DNA from: an uncultured Oscillospiraceae bacterium
Lineage (GTDB): Bacteria; Bacillota; Clostridia; Oscillospirales; Oscillospiraceae
DNA length: 64,000 bases
Assembly: GCA_934589835.1 (NCBI GenBank)
Contig: CAKTOK010000004.1
Location: forward strand, 1 to 64,000
Direction: 5' to 3'
The notes under the pieces were generated by a model that saw only the letters and a program-made list of their open reading frames with translations, was not told where the DNA came from and did not search any database. Each line of letters begins with the position of its first letter. The stretch's first letter is position 1. The translations under genes were made by a program, and so were the position numbers. Of this stretch, positions 42,158 through 50,368 are shown piece after piece.

Positions 42158-43551
42158 TCTGCGGCACCCCGCTTCAGCAGCAGCTCACCGGCCCGATAGA
42201 TGTCGCCGGCGCCCACGGTGAGGATCATATCACCCGGCTGGGCCAGACGGGCCAGCTCATCGGCCACCTGCTCCAGCGTGGAGCAGTACACCGCCCCCGG
42301 GATCTGAGCGGCCAGGTCCCGGGAGGAGATGCCCAGCTCGTTTTTCTCACGGGCGGCGTAGATCTCCGCCAGCACCACGCGGTCCGGCCGCCGCAGCACC
42401 TGCACGAAATCATCGAACAGCGCGGCGGTGCGGGTGTAGGTGTGGGGCTGGAACGCGCAGATCAGCCGCCGGTGGGGCAGGGGAGCCGCGGCGTTCAGCA
42501 GCGCGGCCACCTCGTCAGGGTGATGGGCATAGTCGTCGTAGATCTCGGCCCCATGATAGGTGCCCTTGTGCTCAAAGCGGCGGCCCGCGCCGGTGAAGGT
42601 GGACAGGCCCGCCTCCACGGCATCGCCGTCCACGCCCAGCAGATAGGCGGCGGAGGCGGCGGCCAGCGCATTGGACACATTATGGGCTCCGGGGACGTGC
42701 AGGGACACATGGGCGTACCTTTGCCCGCGGATCATCACGTCAAAGTCGCCGCACCCATCGAAAAACGCCGCGTTGTCGGCGTAGCAATCGGCGCTGCGAT
42801 CCCTGACGCTGTAAGTGAACAGGGGACGGTCCAGCCCCGCCACGGCGGCCTGTGCGCCCTCATCGTCGCGGTTGACCACCACGCGGCCGGCGCCCTCCGG
42901 CACCAGCTCCGCGAACTGATGGAACGAGTGCTCGATGTCCGTCAGATCCTTGAAAAAGTCCAGATGGTCGGCGTGTACGTTGAGGATCACTGCCACCGTG
43001 GGGAAGAAGCTCAGGAAGGAATTGCAGTATTCGCAGGACTCCAGAATGATGGTGTCGCCCCGTCCCACCCGATAGCCGCCGTGGAGCAGCGGCAGCGTGC
43101 CGCCGATCATCACCGTGGGGTCCTTCTGGGCCGCCATGAAGATGTGGGTGGCCATGGACGTGGTAGTGGTCTTGCCGTGGGTGCCGGAGACGCACAGGGC
43201 GTTGCGGTAGCCCCGCATGATGCCGCCCCAGGCCTGTGCCCGCTCGTACACGGGGATGCCCCGGGCAATGGCGCCGGCGATCTCGGGGTTGCTGTCATGG
43301 ATGGCGGCGGTGCGGATCACCGCATCGCAGTTTTTCAGGTTTTCAGCGGAGTGGCCGATGGTCACGTCGATCCCCACGGAGCGCAGATGGCGCACCGTGT
43401 CGCTGTCCGTCATGTCGGAGCCCTGCACCGCAAGGCCCATGCCCTGCAATACCTCGGCCAGCGCACACATGGATACGCCGCCGATACCGGCCAGGTGGAC
43501 GCGGGTGCCCGGGTGCAGGAGCGTGCGGATATCCGCAGCGGGATGCATCAT
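42154..43551 (-). CDS. murC: UDP-N-acetylmuramate--L-alanine ligase
   Basis: 465 residues: N-terminal Rossmann part VHLAGIGGVSMCALAEVL, ATP loop SGTHGKTTTTSMATHIF, central ESCEYCNSFL, DDYAHHPDEV and a C-terminal ligase domain. Adds L-Ala to UDP-MurNAc in peptidoglycan synthesis. Start ATG at 43551, 8 bases after GGAGG; a TTG at 43566 would include the ribosome site itself. Followed by the coupled prolyl-tRNA editing gene. Confidence 0.96.
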   Translation of the reverse strand: MMHPAADIRTLLHPGTRVHLAGIGGVSMCALAEVLQGMGLAVQGSDMTDSDTVRHLRSVGIDVTIGHSAENLKNCDAVIRTAAIHDSNPEIAGAIARGIPVYERAQAWGGIMRGYRNALCVSGTHGKTTTTSMATHIFMAAQKDPTVMIGGTLPLLHGGYRVGRGDTIILESCEYCNSFLSFFPTVAVILNVHADHLDFFKDLTDIEHSFHQFAELVPEGAGRVVVNRDDEGAQAAVAGLDRPLFTYSVRDRSADCYADNAAFFDGCGDFDVMIRGQRYAHVSLHVPGAHNVSNALAAASAAYLLGVDGDAVEAGLSTFTGAGRRFEHKGTYHGAEIYDDYAHHPDEVAALLNAAAPLPHRRLICAFQPHTYTRTAALFDDFVQVLRRPDRVVLAEIYAAREKNELGISSRDLAAQIPGAVYCSTLEQVADELARLAQPGDMILTVGAGDIYRAGELLLKRGAAE

Positions 43552-43600
43552 AGAAAAGACCTCCAAACGGCGCAGAGCGCCGGAATAGGATGCACGGAAA

Positions 43601-43628
43601 TTGACAATTCCGCAAATTGTGATACGAT
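43601..43628 (+). promoter_or_regulatory. cca promoter
   Basis: TTGACA, 16-bp spacer, TACGAT; an inverted repeat ACAATT-N5-AATTGT lies across the -35 and spacer. Confidence 0.55.
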
Positions 43629-43665
43629 AGAGTCGTTACGGTTATATTCTAACTGGCAACACCTA

Positions 43666-43694
43666 ATTATAGTACACACCAACGGGAAGTGCAA
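43666..43694 (-). promoter_or_regulatory. murC promoter
   Basis: TTGCAC, 17-bp spacer, TATAAT on the minus strand. Confidence 0.75.
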
Positions 43695-43745
43695 CCGGCA
43701 TTTTTGACGGACCCTGCGGCTTCGCGGCGAAAGGAGGCGGTCGAT

Positions 43746-45059
43746 ATGTTCCCTGCGGCGGTCAGCGCCGTTCTGGCGCGGCTGGAGCAGGCGGGCTTCG
43801 CCGCCTACGCCGTGGGCGGCTGCGTGCGGGACACGCTGCTTCACCGCGTGCCGAAGGACTGGGATGTGACCACTGCCGCCCGTCCGGAGCAGGTGGCCGC
43901 CCTGTTTGCGGGCCAATGTATCCCCACGGGGCTGCCCCACGGCACCGTAACGGTGCGGCAGGACGGCCTGCCCATAGAGGTCACGACCTTCCGTGCCGAC
44001 GGGCCCTATTCCGACCACCGCCGTCCCGATGCCGTGCGCTTTTCCCGCTCACTGGCGGAGGATCTGTGCCGGCGCGACCTCACCGTCAACGCCATGGCCA
44101 TGGACCGGCGGGGCGTGGTCACAGACCTTCACGGCGGACGGGAGGACCTGCGGCGCGGTATGCTGCGCTGCGTGGGGGAGCCGGACCGCCGCTTTGACGA
44201 GGACGCCCTGCGTATCATGCGGACGCTGCGGTTCGCCGCTGTGCTGGGTTTCTCCGTAGAGGCCGAGACTGCCGCCGCTCTCCGGCGGAAGGCGCCGCTG
44301 CTGGCGGACATCGCCGCTGAGCGGCTGCTGTCGGAGATGGACCGCCTGCTGTGCGGCAGCCATGTGCTGTCGGTGCTGCTGGCCTATCCCGATGTGCTGG
44401 GGAGCTTTCTGCCGGAGCTGCTGCCCTGCGTGGGGCTGGATCAGCGGAACCGCCACCACTGCTACGACGTGTGGGAGCACACGGCTCACGCCGTGGCCGC
44501 TGTGCCGCCGGAGCCGGTGCTGCGCTGGGCCATGCTGCTCCATGATATAGGCAAGCCCGCCTGCTTCACCGTAGACCAGCAGGGCGTGGGTCATTTCTAT
44601 GGCCACCCCAAGGTGTCGGCGGCGCTGGCGGAGGAGATATGCCGCCGCCTGCGGATGGATAAGCGCACCGCACGGGAGATCGTGACGCTGGTGCAATGGC
44701 ACGATCGGGACATTCCGCGGACGGAGAAGGCCATCGCCCACGCCGTCCACCGGCTGGGAGAGGGGACGCTTCGCCGTCTGCTGGCCGTGAAGCGGGCCGA
44801 CAATCTGGCCCAGCACCCCGCCTATCGCGGCCGTCTGGCGGAGATCGACAAGGCGGAGGCCCTGCTGGACGGCCTGCTGGCAAAGCAGGCCTGCTTCTCC
44901 CTGCGGGAGCTGGCGGTGAATGGGAACGACCTGCTGGCGCTGGGTCTGTCCGGCCCCGCCGTGGGCCGGACGCTGGAGGCCCTGCTGGCACAGGTGCTGG
45001 ACGGCGCGCTGCCCAATGAGCGGGAGGCCCTGCTGGCGCAGGCCCGAAAGATGCAATAA
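43746..45059 (+). CDS. cca: CCA tRNA nucleotidyltransferase with HD domain
   Basis: 437 residues: class II nucleotidyltransferase head (VGGCVRDTLL, DWDVTT with the two catalytic Asp, DLTVNAMAMD, EPDRRFDEDALR) and an HD phosphohydrolase-like domain (HHCYDVWEHT, LLHDIGKP, WHDRD). Adds or repairs the 3' CCA of tRNAs. ATG at 43746 follows AGGAGG; the longer in-frame start is weaker. Its stop codon is inside the convergent terminator stem. Confidence 0.95.
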   Translation: MFPAAVSAVLARLEQAGFAAYAVGGCVRDTLLHRVPKDWDVTTAARPEQVAALFAGQCIPTGLPHGTVTVRQDGLPIEVTTFRADGPYSDHRRPDAVRFSRSLAEDLCRRDLTVNAMAMDRRGVVTDLHGGREDLRRGMLRCVGEPDRRFDEDALRIMRTLRFAAVLGFSVEAETAAALRRKAPLLADIAAERLLSEMDRLLCGSHVLSVLLAYPDVLGSFLPELLPCVGLDQRNRHHCYDVWEHTAHAVAAVPPEPVLRWAMLLHDIGKPACFTVDQQGVGHFYGHPKVSAALAEEICRRLRMDKRTAREIVTLVQWHDRDIPRTEKAIAHAVHRLGEGTLRRLLAVKRADNLAQHPAYRGRLAEIDKAEALLDGLLAKQACFSLRELAVNGNDLLALGLSGPAVGRTLEALLAQVLDGALPNEREALLAQARKMQ

Positions 45060-45100
45060 CGAAAGCGAGGGGACGCTCCGCGTCTCCTCGCTTTCGTTAT
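45056..45100. terminator. Convergent terminator containing both stop codons
   Basis: 21-bp stem (one G-T pair) with loop TCC. The cca TAA (45057-45059) and the LysR TAA (45097-45099) lie at its two ends. Confidence 0.85.
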
Positions 45101-45969
45101 GCGTTGTCCCGCACCCACGCTCTGGCAAATTCGGAAAAGCAGCGGGCGGCGGGGCCGCTGTCCACCTTGCCGGCAGCCAGCGCGATGGTGCGGTAGGCCG
45201 GCGGGTCCAGAGGCCGCAGCTCCACGCCCTCATTGTTGCCCCGCAGCAGCAGAGACGGCATGATGCTCACGCCCAACCCCTGCCGCACCATGGCGATCAC
45301 GGCGTAGTCGTCCTTGGTGCGGAAGCGGATGTCCGGCTTGGCGTCCACCGTGTCCAGCGCCCGCCGCACATCGTGGTTGGATGTTTCCAGCAGCGAGATG
45401 ATGGGCTCTCTGGCGATCTCTGCCGCAGGGCATACCGGCAGGGCACACAGCCGGTGGCCGCGGGGCAGCACCGCTACCAGCTCGTCACGGTACAGCGGCA
45501 CGCACCGGCTGTCCGCCTCTGCGGGCAGCGCCACGAACGCCAGATCCACGCTGCCGTCCGCCAGCCACCGGTCCACATCGTGGTAGTCGCCGTTGAACAG
45601 CTCAAACTCCACCTGCGGGTGCTCCTGCTGGAACTGCATCATCATGGCCGGCAGCCAGTGGGTGGCCACGCTGGTGAATGTGCCCACCCGTACCTTGCCC
45701 GCCACCAGCGTGTGCAGCGCCTCCGCCGTCTGGCGCAGCAGCCGCTCCTCCGCCACGATGGCGCGGATATGGGGCATGATGCGCTCGCCCTCCGGCGTCA
45801 GTCGTGCGCCGGTGCGGGTACGCTTCAGCAGCGGCAGTCCCAGCTCCGCCTCCACGGCCGCCACGATATGGCTCACGCCGGACTGGGTCAGCCCCAGCTC
45901 CTCCGCCGCCTTGGTCAGGGACGCCCGCTCCACCACCTTTTCGACAACGGCATACTTTTTTGTGTCCAT
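45097..45969 (-). CDS. LysR-family regulator, divergent to putP
   Basis: 290 residues: HTH with KYAVVEKVVERASLTKAAEE and LTQSGVSHIVAAVE, then an effector domain. ATG at 45969 with AAGGGG about 9 bases upstream. Divergent from the proline symporter gene across 120 bases, so probably its regulator. Confidence 0.9.
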   Translation of the reverse strand: MDTKKYAVVEKVVERASLTKAAEELGLTQSGVSHIVAAVEAELGLPLLKRTRTGARLTPEGERIMPHIRAIVAEERLLRQTAEALHTLVAGKVRVGTFTSVATHWLPAMMMQFQQEHPQVEFELFNGDYHDVDRWLADGSVDLAFVALPAEADSRCVPLYRDELVAVLPRGHRLCALPVCPAAEIAREPIISLLETSNHDVRRALDTVDAKPDIRFRTKDDYAVIAMVRQGLGVSIMPSLLLRGNNEGVELRPLDPPAYRTIALAAGKVDSGPAARCFSEFARAWVRDNA

Positions 45970-45984
45970 TTTGTGAATTTCCCC

Positions 45985-46013
45985 TTGCTTTTTTGGATGC
46001 ACAGTGCTATGAT
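45985..46013 (+). promoter_or_regulatory. putP promoter
   Basis: TTGCTT, 17-bp spacer, TATGAT with extended -10 TGC, the same -10 block as the other LysR-linked promoter at 1275. Downstream GACACA-N15-TGTGTC (46039-46065) could be an operator. Confidence 0.65.
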
Positions 46014-46089
46014 ACGCCCATGCATTCAAAATTTTTATGACACACATTATAAATCTTCATGTGTCGCTTGTCAAGAGAGGAGTTTCCCT

Positions 46090-47625
46090 ATGGATGGAGC
46101 AAATTTGCAGCATCTGCTGGCCATGGCCCTGTATATGCTGGCGGTGATCGTCATCGGTATCGTCTTTGCCCGCCGCGCCAATCAGGATGCGGAGGCGTAC
46201 TTCCTCGGCGGCCGCAGCCTTGGCCCGTGGGTGACGGCGTTCAGCGCCGAGGCCTCGGATATGTCCGGCTATCTGCTGATGGGCCTGCCCGGCCTTGCCT
46301 ATTGGACCGGTCTGGCCGATGCGGGCTGGACCTGCATCGGTCTGGCGCTGGGCACCTATCTGAATTTCCTTATCACCTCCCGCCGCCTGCGGCGTTACAG
46401 CATCGCTGTGGATGCCTTTACCGTGCCGGACTTCTTCTCCAAGCGGTATCACGAGGGGAGCCGCAAGACGCTGATGCTGCTGTCCTCTCTTATTATCATC
46501 ATCTTCTTCTCCGTCTATGCTGCCCAGTGCCTGAGCACCTGCGGCAAGCTGTTCGCCAACCTGTTCGGCCTGTCCTACCAGAGCATGATGATCGTGGCGG
46601 CGGCATTCGTGCTGCTGTACACGTTCCTCGGCGGCTTTCTGGCGGAGAGCGCCTCTGACTTCATGCAGGCCGTGGTCATGGTCACAGTGCTGGTGATGAT
46701 CCTCATCCTATCCGTGGGCGCTGCCGGCGGTATGTCCGCGGCCATTCAGAATGCTCAGAGCATCGACGGCTTCTTCTCACTGGTCCAGTCCGCCACGCCC
46801 TCCACCACGGAGGTGGACGTTTTCGGCGCCGCCAAGCCCTACGGCGTGCTGTCCATCGTGTCGTGCCTTGCCTGGGGACTGGGCTACTTCGGTATGCCCC
46901 AGGTACTGCTGCGGTTTATGGGCATCCGCTCTGAGAAGGAGCTGAAGCTCTCCCGCCGCGTGGCCATCGTCTGGGTGGTGATCTCCATGGCGGCCGCCGT
47001 GTTCATCGGCATCGTGGGCCGCAGCATCATCGGTCTGGACTACCTGTCCAACAGCGATGCAGAGAACATCTTTGTGGACGCGGCCATCCGCTTTCTGCCT
47101 CCCATACTGGCGGGCTTTGCCTGTGCCGGCGTGCTGGCGGCGGCCATCTCCTCCTCCGACTCCTATCTGCTCATCACCGCCAGCGCCGTCAGCCAGAATA
47201 TCTACCGCGGCGTGGTGAAGAAGGACGCCACGGAGAAGCAGGTCATGTGGTGCTCCCGCATCACCCTGATGCTCATTACACTGGTGGCCATGGCCATCGC
47301 ATGGAACTCCAACTCCACCATCTTCGGCATCACCGCCTTTGCATGGGCAGGCTTCGGCGCGGCCTTCGGCCCCCTGATGCTGTTCTCCCTGTTCTGGAAG
47401 CGGACCACCCGCGCCGGCGCCATTGCCGGCATGGTAGCCGGCGGCGCCATGGTGTTCTTCTGGCGCGGCGTGCTGAAGCCGCTAGGCGGCGTGTTCGGCC
47501 TGTATGAGCTGCTGCCCGCCTTCCTGTTCAGCGCACTGGTCATCGTGGTGGTGTCCCTGCTGACCCAGAAGCCCAACGCAGACGTGGAGAGCGAGTTCGA
47601 CCGCGTCAAGGCCGGTCAGGCGTAA
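46090..47625 (+). CDS. putP: Sodium/proline symporter
   Basis: 511 residues with about 13 membrane segments of the SSS family: FLGGRSLGPWVTAFSAEASDMSGYLL spread over 38-63, ISSSDSYLLITASAV near 355, and WKRTTRAGAIAGM. Takes up proline with Na+, here as substrate for Stickland-type fermentation or as osmolyte. ATG at 46090 with GAGAGGAG upstream. An open reading frame extends left to 44920 but covers cca and LysR sequence and is not real. Confidence 0.94.
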   Translation: MDGANLQHLLAMALYMLAVIVIGIVFARRANQDAEAYFLGGRSLGPWVTAFSAEASDMSGYLLMGLPGLAYWTGLADAGWTCIGLALGTYLNFLITSRRLRRYSIAVDAFTVPDFFSKRYHEGSRKTLMLLSSLIIIIFFSVYAAQCLSTCGKLFANLFGLSYQSMMIVAAAFVLLYTFLGGFLAESASDFMQAVVMVTVLVMILILSVGAAGGMSAAIQNAQSIDGFFSLVQSATPSTTEVDVFGAAKPYGVLSIVSCLAWGLGYFGMPQVLLRFMGIRSEKELKLSRRVAIVWVVISMAAAVFIGIVGRSIIGLDYLSNSDAENIFVDAAIRFLPPILAGFACAGVLAAAISSSDSYLLITASAVSQNIYRGVVKKDATEKQVMWCSRITLMLITLVAMAIAWNSNSTIFGITAFAWAGFGAAFGPLMLFSLFWKRTTRAGAIAGMVAGGAMVFFWRGVLKPLGGVFGLYELLPAFLFSALVIVVVSLLTQKPNADVESEFDRVKAGQA

Positions 47626-47639
47626 GCTCTCTCTGCTAC

Positions 47640-47676
47640 AAAAAATCCGCCGCACAGCTGTGCGGCGGTTTTTTTG
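47640..47676 (+). terminator. Terminator after putP
   Basis: 22-base perfect palindrome CCGCCGCACAG/CTGTGCGGCGG flanked by A5 and T7. Confidence 0.9.
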
Positions 47677-47685
47677 CGCGCCTGC

Positions 47686-47714
47686 TTGACAGGACAGGAG
47701 GTATGTGCTACATT
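47686..47714 (+). promoter_or_regulatory. Promoter of the MarR-TauE operon
   Basis: TTGACA, 17-bp spacer, TACATT with extended -10 TGC. Downstream lie GCAAATTTG and CAAT-N5-ATTG, candidate MarR sites. Confidence 0.7.
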
Positions 47715-47759
47715 TTATTGCAAATTTGAACAATACAAAATTGAAGGAGATGCGAAATC

Positions 47760-48194
47760 ATGAAGCTGGGCATAGATTTTGCACAGAAGCTGTCGCTGGC
47801 CTACGGCGCGGTGTGCAGACCGCTGTGCCGGGAACTGGGCCTGCCGCAGACAGCCTTCGACATCCTGCTGTTTTTGGGCAATAATCCGGACTACCGGACG
47901 GCCCGGGACATTGTGGAGATCCGGCATATCAAGGCCAATCTGGTGTCCGTCAATGTGGAGCGGCTGGTGCGCGAGGGGTATCTGGCGCGGCAGCCGGTGG
48001 CGGGTGACCGCCGCAAGACAGCTCTTGTCTGCACGGAACGGGCGATACCGGTGATCCGGCGAGGCCAGAGGATGCAAAAGGCGTTTTTTGAGAGCCTGTT
48101 CCGCGACACGTCGGAGGAGACGCGGACACAGTTTCTGGCCGCGCTGGCAGTTATGGATCGGAATCTGGACACGATCCTGAAGGAGGAGCGATGA
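47760..48194 (+). CDS. MarR-family regulator
   Basis: 144 residues: winged HTH with LPQTAFDILLFLGNNPDYRTARDI, IKANLVSVNVERLVREGYL and the wing ARQPVAGDRRKTAL. AAGGAG is 10 bases before the ATG. One base separates it from the TauE/SafE gene, so it likely autoregulates that operon. Confidence 0.9.
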   Translation: MKLGIDFAQKLSLAYGAVCRPLCRELGLPQTAFDILLFLGNNPDYRTARDIVEIRHIKANLVSVNVERLVREGYLARQPVAGDRRKTALVCTERAIPVIRRGQRMQKAFFESLFRDTSEETRTQFLAALAVMDRNLDTILKEER

Positions 48195-48195
48195 T

Positions 48196-48972
48196 ATGTC
48201 TGTGTTAAAGATCATTCTTGTGACATTTTTCGCCGGCATGGGCGCGGGCCTCGGCACCGGCTTTGCCGGTATGAGCGCGGCGGCGGTCATCAGTCCCATG
48301 CTCATCACCTTTCTGGGCATGGACCCCTATATGGCGGTGGGCATCGCCCTGTCCTCGGATGTGCTGGCCAGCGCTGTCTCGGCCTATACCTATCATAAAA
48401 ACAAAAATCTGGACGTGAAAAACGGCCTTATTATGATGTTCAGCGTGCTGGCCTTTACGGTGGCGGGCAGCTATATCGCCAGTCTGGTGCCGTCCGCCAC
48501 CATGGGTAATTTCTCCGTGTTCATGACGTTCCTGCTGGGCGTCAAGTTCATCGTCCGCCCCGTCATGACCACCAAGGAGGCGATGCGGGGCGTGTCTGCC
48601 GGCAAGCGGGCGGTCCAGTCGCTGCTGTGCGGCGCACTGATCGGCTTCATCTGCGGCTTTATCGGCGCGGGCGGCGGGATGATGATGCTCCTGATCCTTA
48701 CCAGCGTGCTGGGCTACGAGCTGAAGACGGCGGTGGGCACCAGCGTCTTTATCATGACATTCACAGCCCTCACCGGCGCCGTCTCCCACTTTGTCATCGG
48801 CGGAACACCCGACTGGCTCGTATGGGGCCTGTGCGTCGCCTTCACGCTGGTGTGGGCCCGTATCGCCGCCGTCTTCGCCAACAAGGCGTCGCCCAAAACG
48901 CTGAACCGCGCCACCGGCGTGGTGCTGGTGGTGCTGGGCGCCGCAATATTAGGCGTAGGCCTGCTGAGGTGA
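48196..48972 (+). CDS. TauE/SafE family anion exporter
   Basis: 258 residues, about eight membrane segments in two related halves (GAGLGTGFAGMSAAAVISPML; CGFIGAGGGMMMLLILTSV). The family moves sulfite, sulfoacetate or other organosulfur anions; the substrate is not determinable here. Co-transcribed with the MarR gene. Confidence 0.88.
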   Translation: MSVLKIILVTFFAGMGAGLGTGFAGMSAAAVISPMLITFLGMDPYMAVGIALSSDVLASAVSAYTYHKNKNLDVKNGLIMMFSVLAFTVAGSYIASLVPSATMGNFSVFMTFLLGVKFIVRPVMTTKEAMRGVSAGKRAVQSLLCGALIGFICGFIGAGGGMMMLLILTSVLGYELKTAVGTSVFIMTFTALTGAVSHFVIGGTPDWLVWGLCVAFTLVWARIAAVFANKASPKTLNRATGVVLVVLGAAILGVGLLR

Positions 48973-48975
48973 ACC

Positions 48976-49012
48976 AAACGCGCTCTCCGCTCGGTATGCG
49001 GAGAGCGCGTTT
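48976..49012. terminator. Terminator between TauE/SafE and Crp/Fnr genes
   Basis: 15-bp stem AAACGCGCTCTCCGC / GCGGAGAGCGCGTTT, loop of 7; convergent genes on both sides. Confidence 0.85.
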
Positions 49013-49014
49013 CC

Positions 49015-49701
49015 TTAGGCCGGCGATCCGCTCCGCGGCGGCTCGTGCAGCCGGAAGCTGCTGCGGTAAAACTCCAGCAGCCCTTCCCGCTGCATCCGGC
49101 CCAGCTCGCGGGACAGGGCGCTGCGGTTCACGCCCAGCAGCGACGCCATCTCCTGGCGGGAGTAGGGCACGCGGAAATAGTCGCTGCCCGTCTCGTCCCG
49201 CCGGTCGCGGAGGAACAGCAGGATGCGCCGCCGCAGCTGCGGCTCCGTCAGGTACGCCACCCGCTGCCGCAGCTGCCAGAATTTGCGGGATGTCTCCGCC
49301 AGCAGGCTTCGCCGCAGCGCCACATGACAGGCGCAGCCCCGTCCGCAGTCGGACAGAATGCCCTCCAGCGGCAGAAACAGCACCTCCGCCCCCTCGGCGG
49401 ACGCCACCAGCGACAGAGGACTGGCCTGCCCCGCCGCCATCAGCAGGTCTCCGAACACGCCGCCCTGCTCCTGCCGCGCCGTCAGCACCGCCCGCCCGTC
49501 CTCGCCGTACTGCACAGCGTCTACGCCGCCGCTCAGCACGATGCCCGCCATGGGCACCGCGTCCCCCGCGTGCCAGAGGAACTCGCCTCGCCCGTACCGC
49601 CGCACCGGACAGTGCAGGCAGTCCAGCAGCCGCCGGATGTCTCCGTCCGCCATACCCTGAAACAGCGCCGTCCGCCGCAGCAGCGCCACATCGATGTCCA
49701 T
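49015..49701 (-). CDS. Crp/Fnr-family regulator
   Basis: 228 residues: cyclic-nucleotide-binding-like beta-roll at about 10-125 and a C-terminal HTH (YSRQEMASLLGVNRSALSREL). Four Cys (CLHCP near 35; CGRGCAC near 130) could hold an Fe-S cluster or sense redox, which is inference. ATG at 49701 with AGGAGG 8 bases upstream. Divergent from the ECF-type gene, with a palindrome between them. Confidence 0.9.
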   Translation of the reverse strand: MDIDVALLRRTALFQGMADGDIRRLLDCLHCPVRRYGRGEFLWHAGDAVPMAGIVLSGGVDAVQYGEDGRAVLTARQEQGGVFGDLLMAAGQASPLSLVASAEGAEVLFLPLEGILSDCGRGCACHVALRRSLLAETSRKFWQLRQRVAYLTEPQLRRRILLFLRDRRDETGSDYFRVPYSRQEMASLLGVNRSALSRELGRMQREGLLEFYRSSFRLHEPPRSGSPA

Positions 49702-49718
49702 GATACCGCCTCCTTTTC

Positions 49719-49732
49719 GTTGCCATAGCAAC
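49719..49732. promoter_or_regulatory. Palindrome, candidate Crp/Fnr site
   Basis: GTTGC-CATA-GCAAC. Its centre is about 40 bp before the predicted start point of the ECF-type gene (-10 TATCAT at 49754), the class II activator position. Confidence 0.5.
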
Positions 49733-49789
49733 GTGATTTCCTGCCGGACATGGTATCATAAAGAAAAACAAAAGGGAAGAGGTTTCAAC

Positions 49790-50311
49790 ATGAAAAATAA
49801 AACTGTCTGGATCGCGGAAACAGCGGTCATGATCGCGCTGCTGGTGGCGCTGCAATGGGCCACCAAGCCGCTGGGCCAGTTTGTCACCGGCTCCTGCGTC
49901 AATCTGGTGCTGGGCGTGTCCACGCTGGTGGGCGGCGTCTGGTGCGGCGCGGTGGTGGCCATCGCCAGCCCCTTCTGCGCGTTTCTGGTGGGCGTTGGCC
50001 CTGCCAAGCTGGTGATCGTGCCCTTCATCGCCGTGGGCAATCTGGTACTGGTAGTGCTGCTCCACCTCCTGGCCGGCAGACGGCCCCTCAGCATCCGCAG
50101 CTATCTGGCGGTGGCCGCGGCCGCCGTGTGCAAGTTTCTGGCGCTGTTCCTGCTGGTCACCAAGGTGGCGATCCCCTCGCTGGCCCTGCCGGAGGCGGCG
50201 GCTGCCACCATGTCTGCGTCCTTCTCCTGGCCTCAGCTGGTAACGGCGGCCATCGGCGGCGTCATCGCCGTATCCATCGCGCCCGTCATCCGCAAGGCGC
50301 TGAAGCGCTGA
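49790..50311 (+). CDS. ECF transporter S-component-like membrane protein
   Basis: 173 residues, five or six membrane segments, of the ECF S-component/QueT-like type (ETAVMIALLVALQWATKPLGQF, SCVNLVLGVSTLVGG). The ligand is unknown; ECF energising genes are not nearby. ATG at 49790 with AGAGG 8 bases upstream. Probably activated by the divergent Crp/Fnr protein. Confidence 0.75.
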   Translation: MKNKTVWIAETAVMIALLVALQWATKPLGQFVTGSCVNLVLGVSTLVGGVWCGAVVAIASPFCAFLVGVGPAKLVIVPFIAVGNLVLVVLLHLLAGRRPLSIRSYLAVAAAAVCKFLALFLLVTKVAIPSLALPEAAAATMSASFSWPQLVTAAIGGVIAVSIAPVIRKALKR

Positions 50312-50332
50312 CACTCCTCCGCAAAAGAGCAA

Positions 50333-50365
50333 CCCGCGCCCTTCGGGGCGCGGGCTTCTTTTTTG
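50333..50365. terminator. Terminator between the ECF-type gene and the hydrogenase
   Basis: 9-bp GC stem CCCGCGCCC / GGGCGCGGG, loop TTCG, followed on the plus strand by CTTCTTTTTT. Confidence 0.85.
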
Positions 50366-50368
50366 TGC

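Noticed and set aside
44920-46089. Long upstream extension of the putP frame
   Set aside because: It crosses cca and LysR coding sequence; the ATG at 46090 has a ribosome site and matches the family start.
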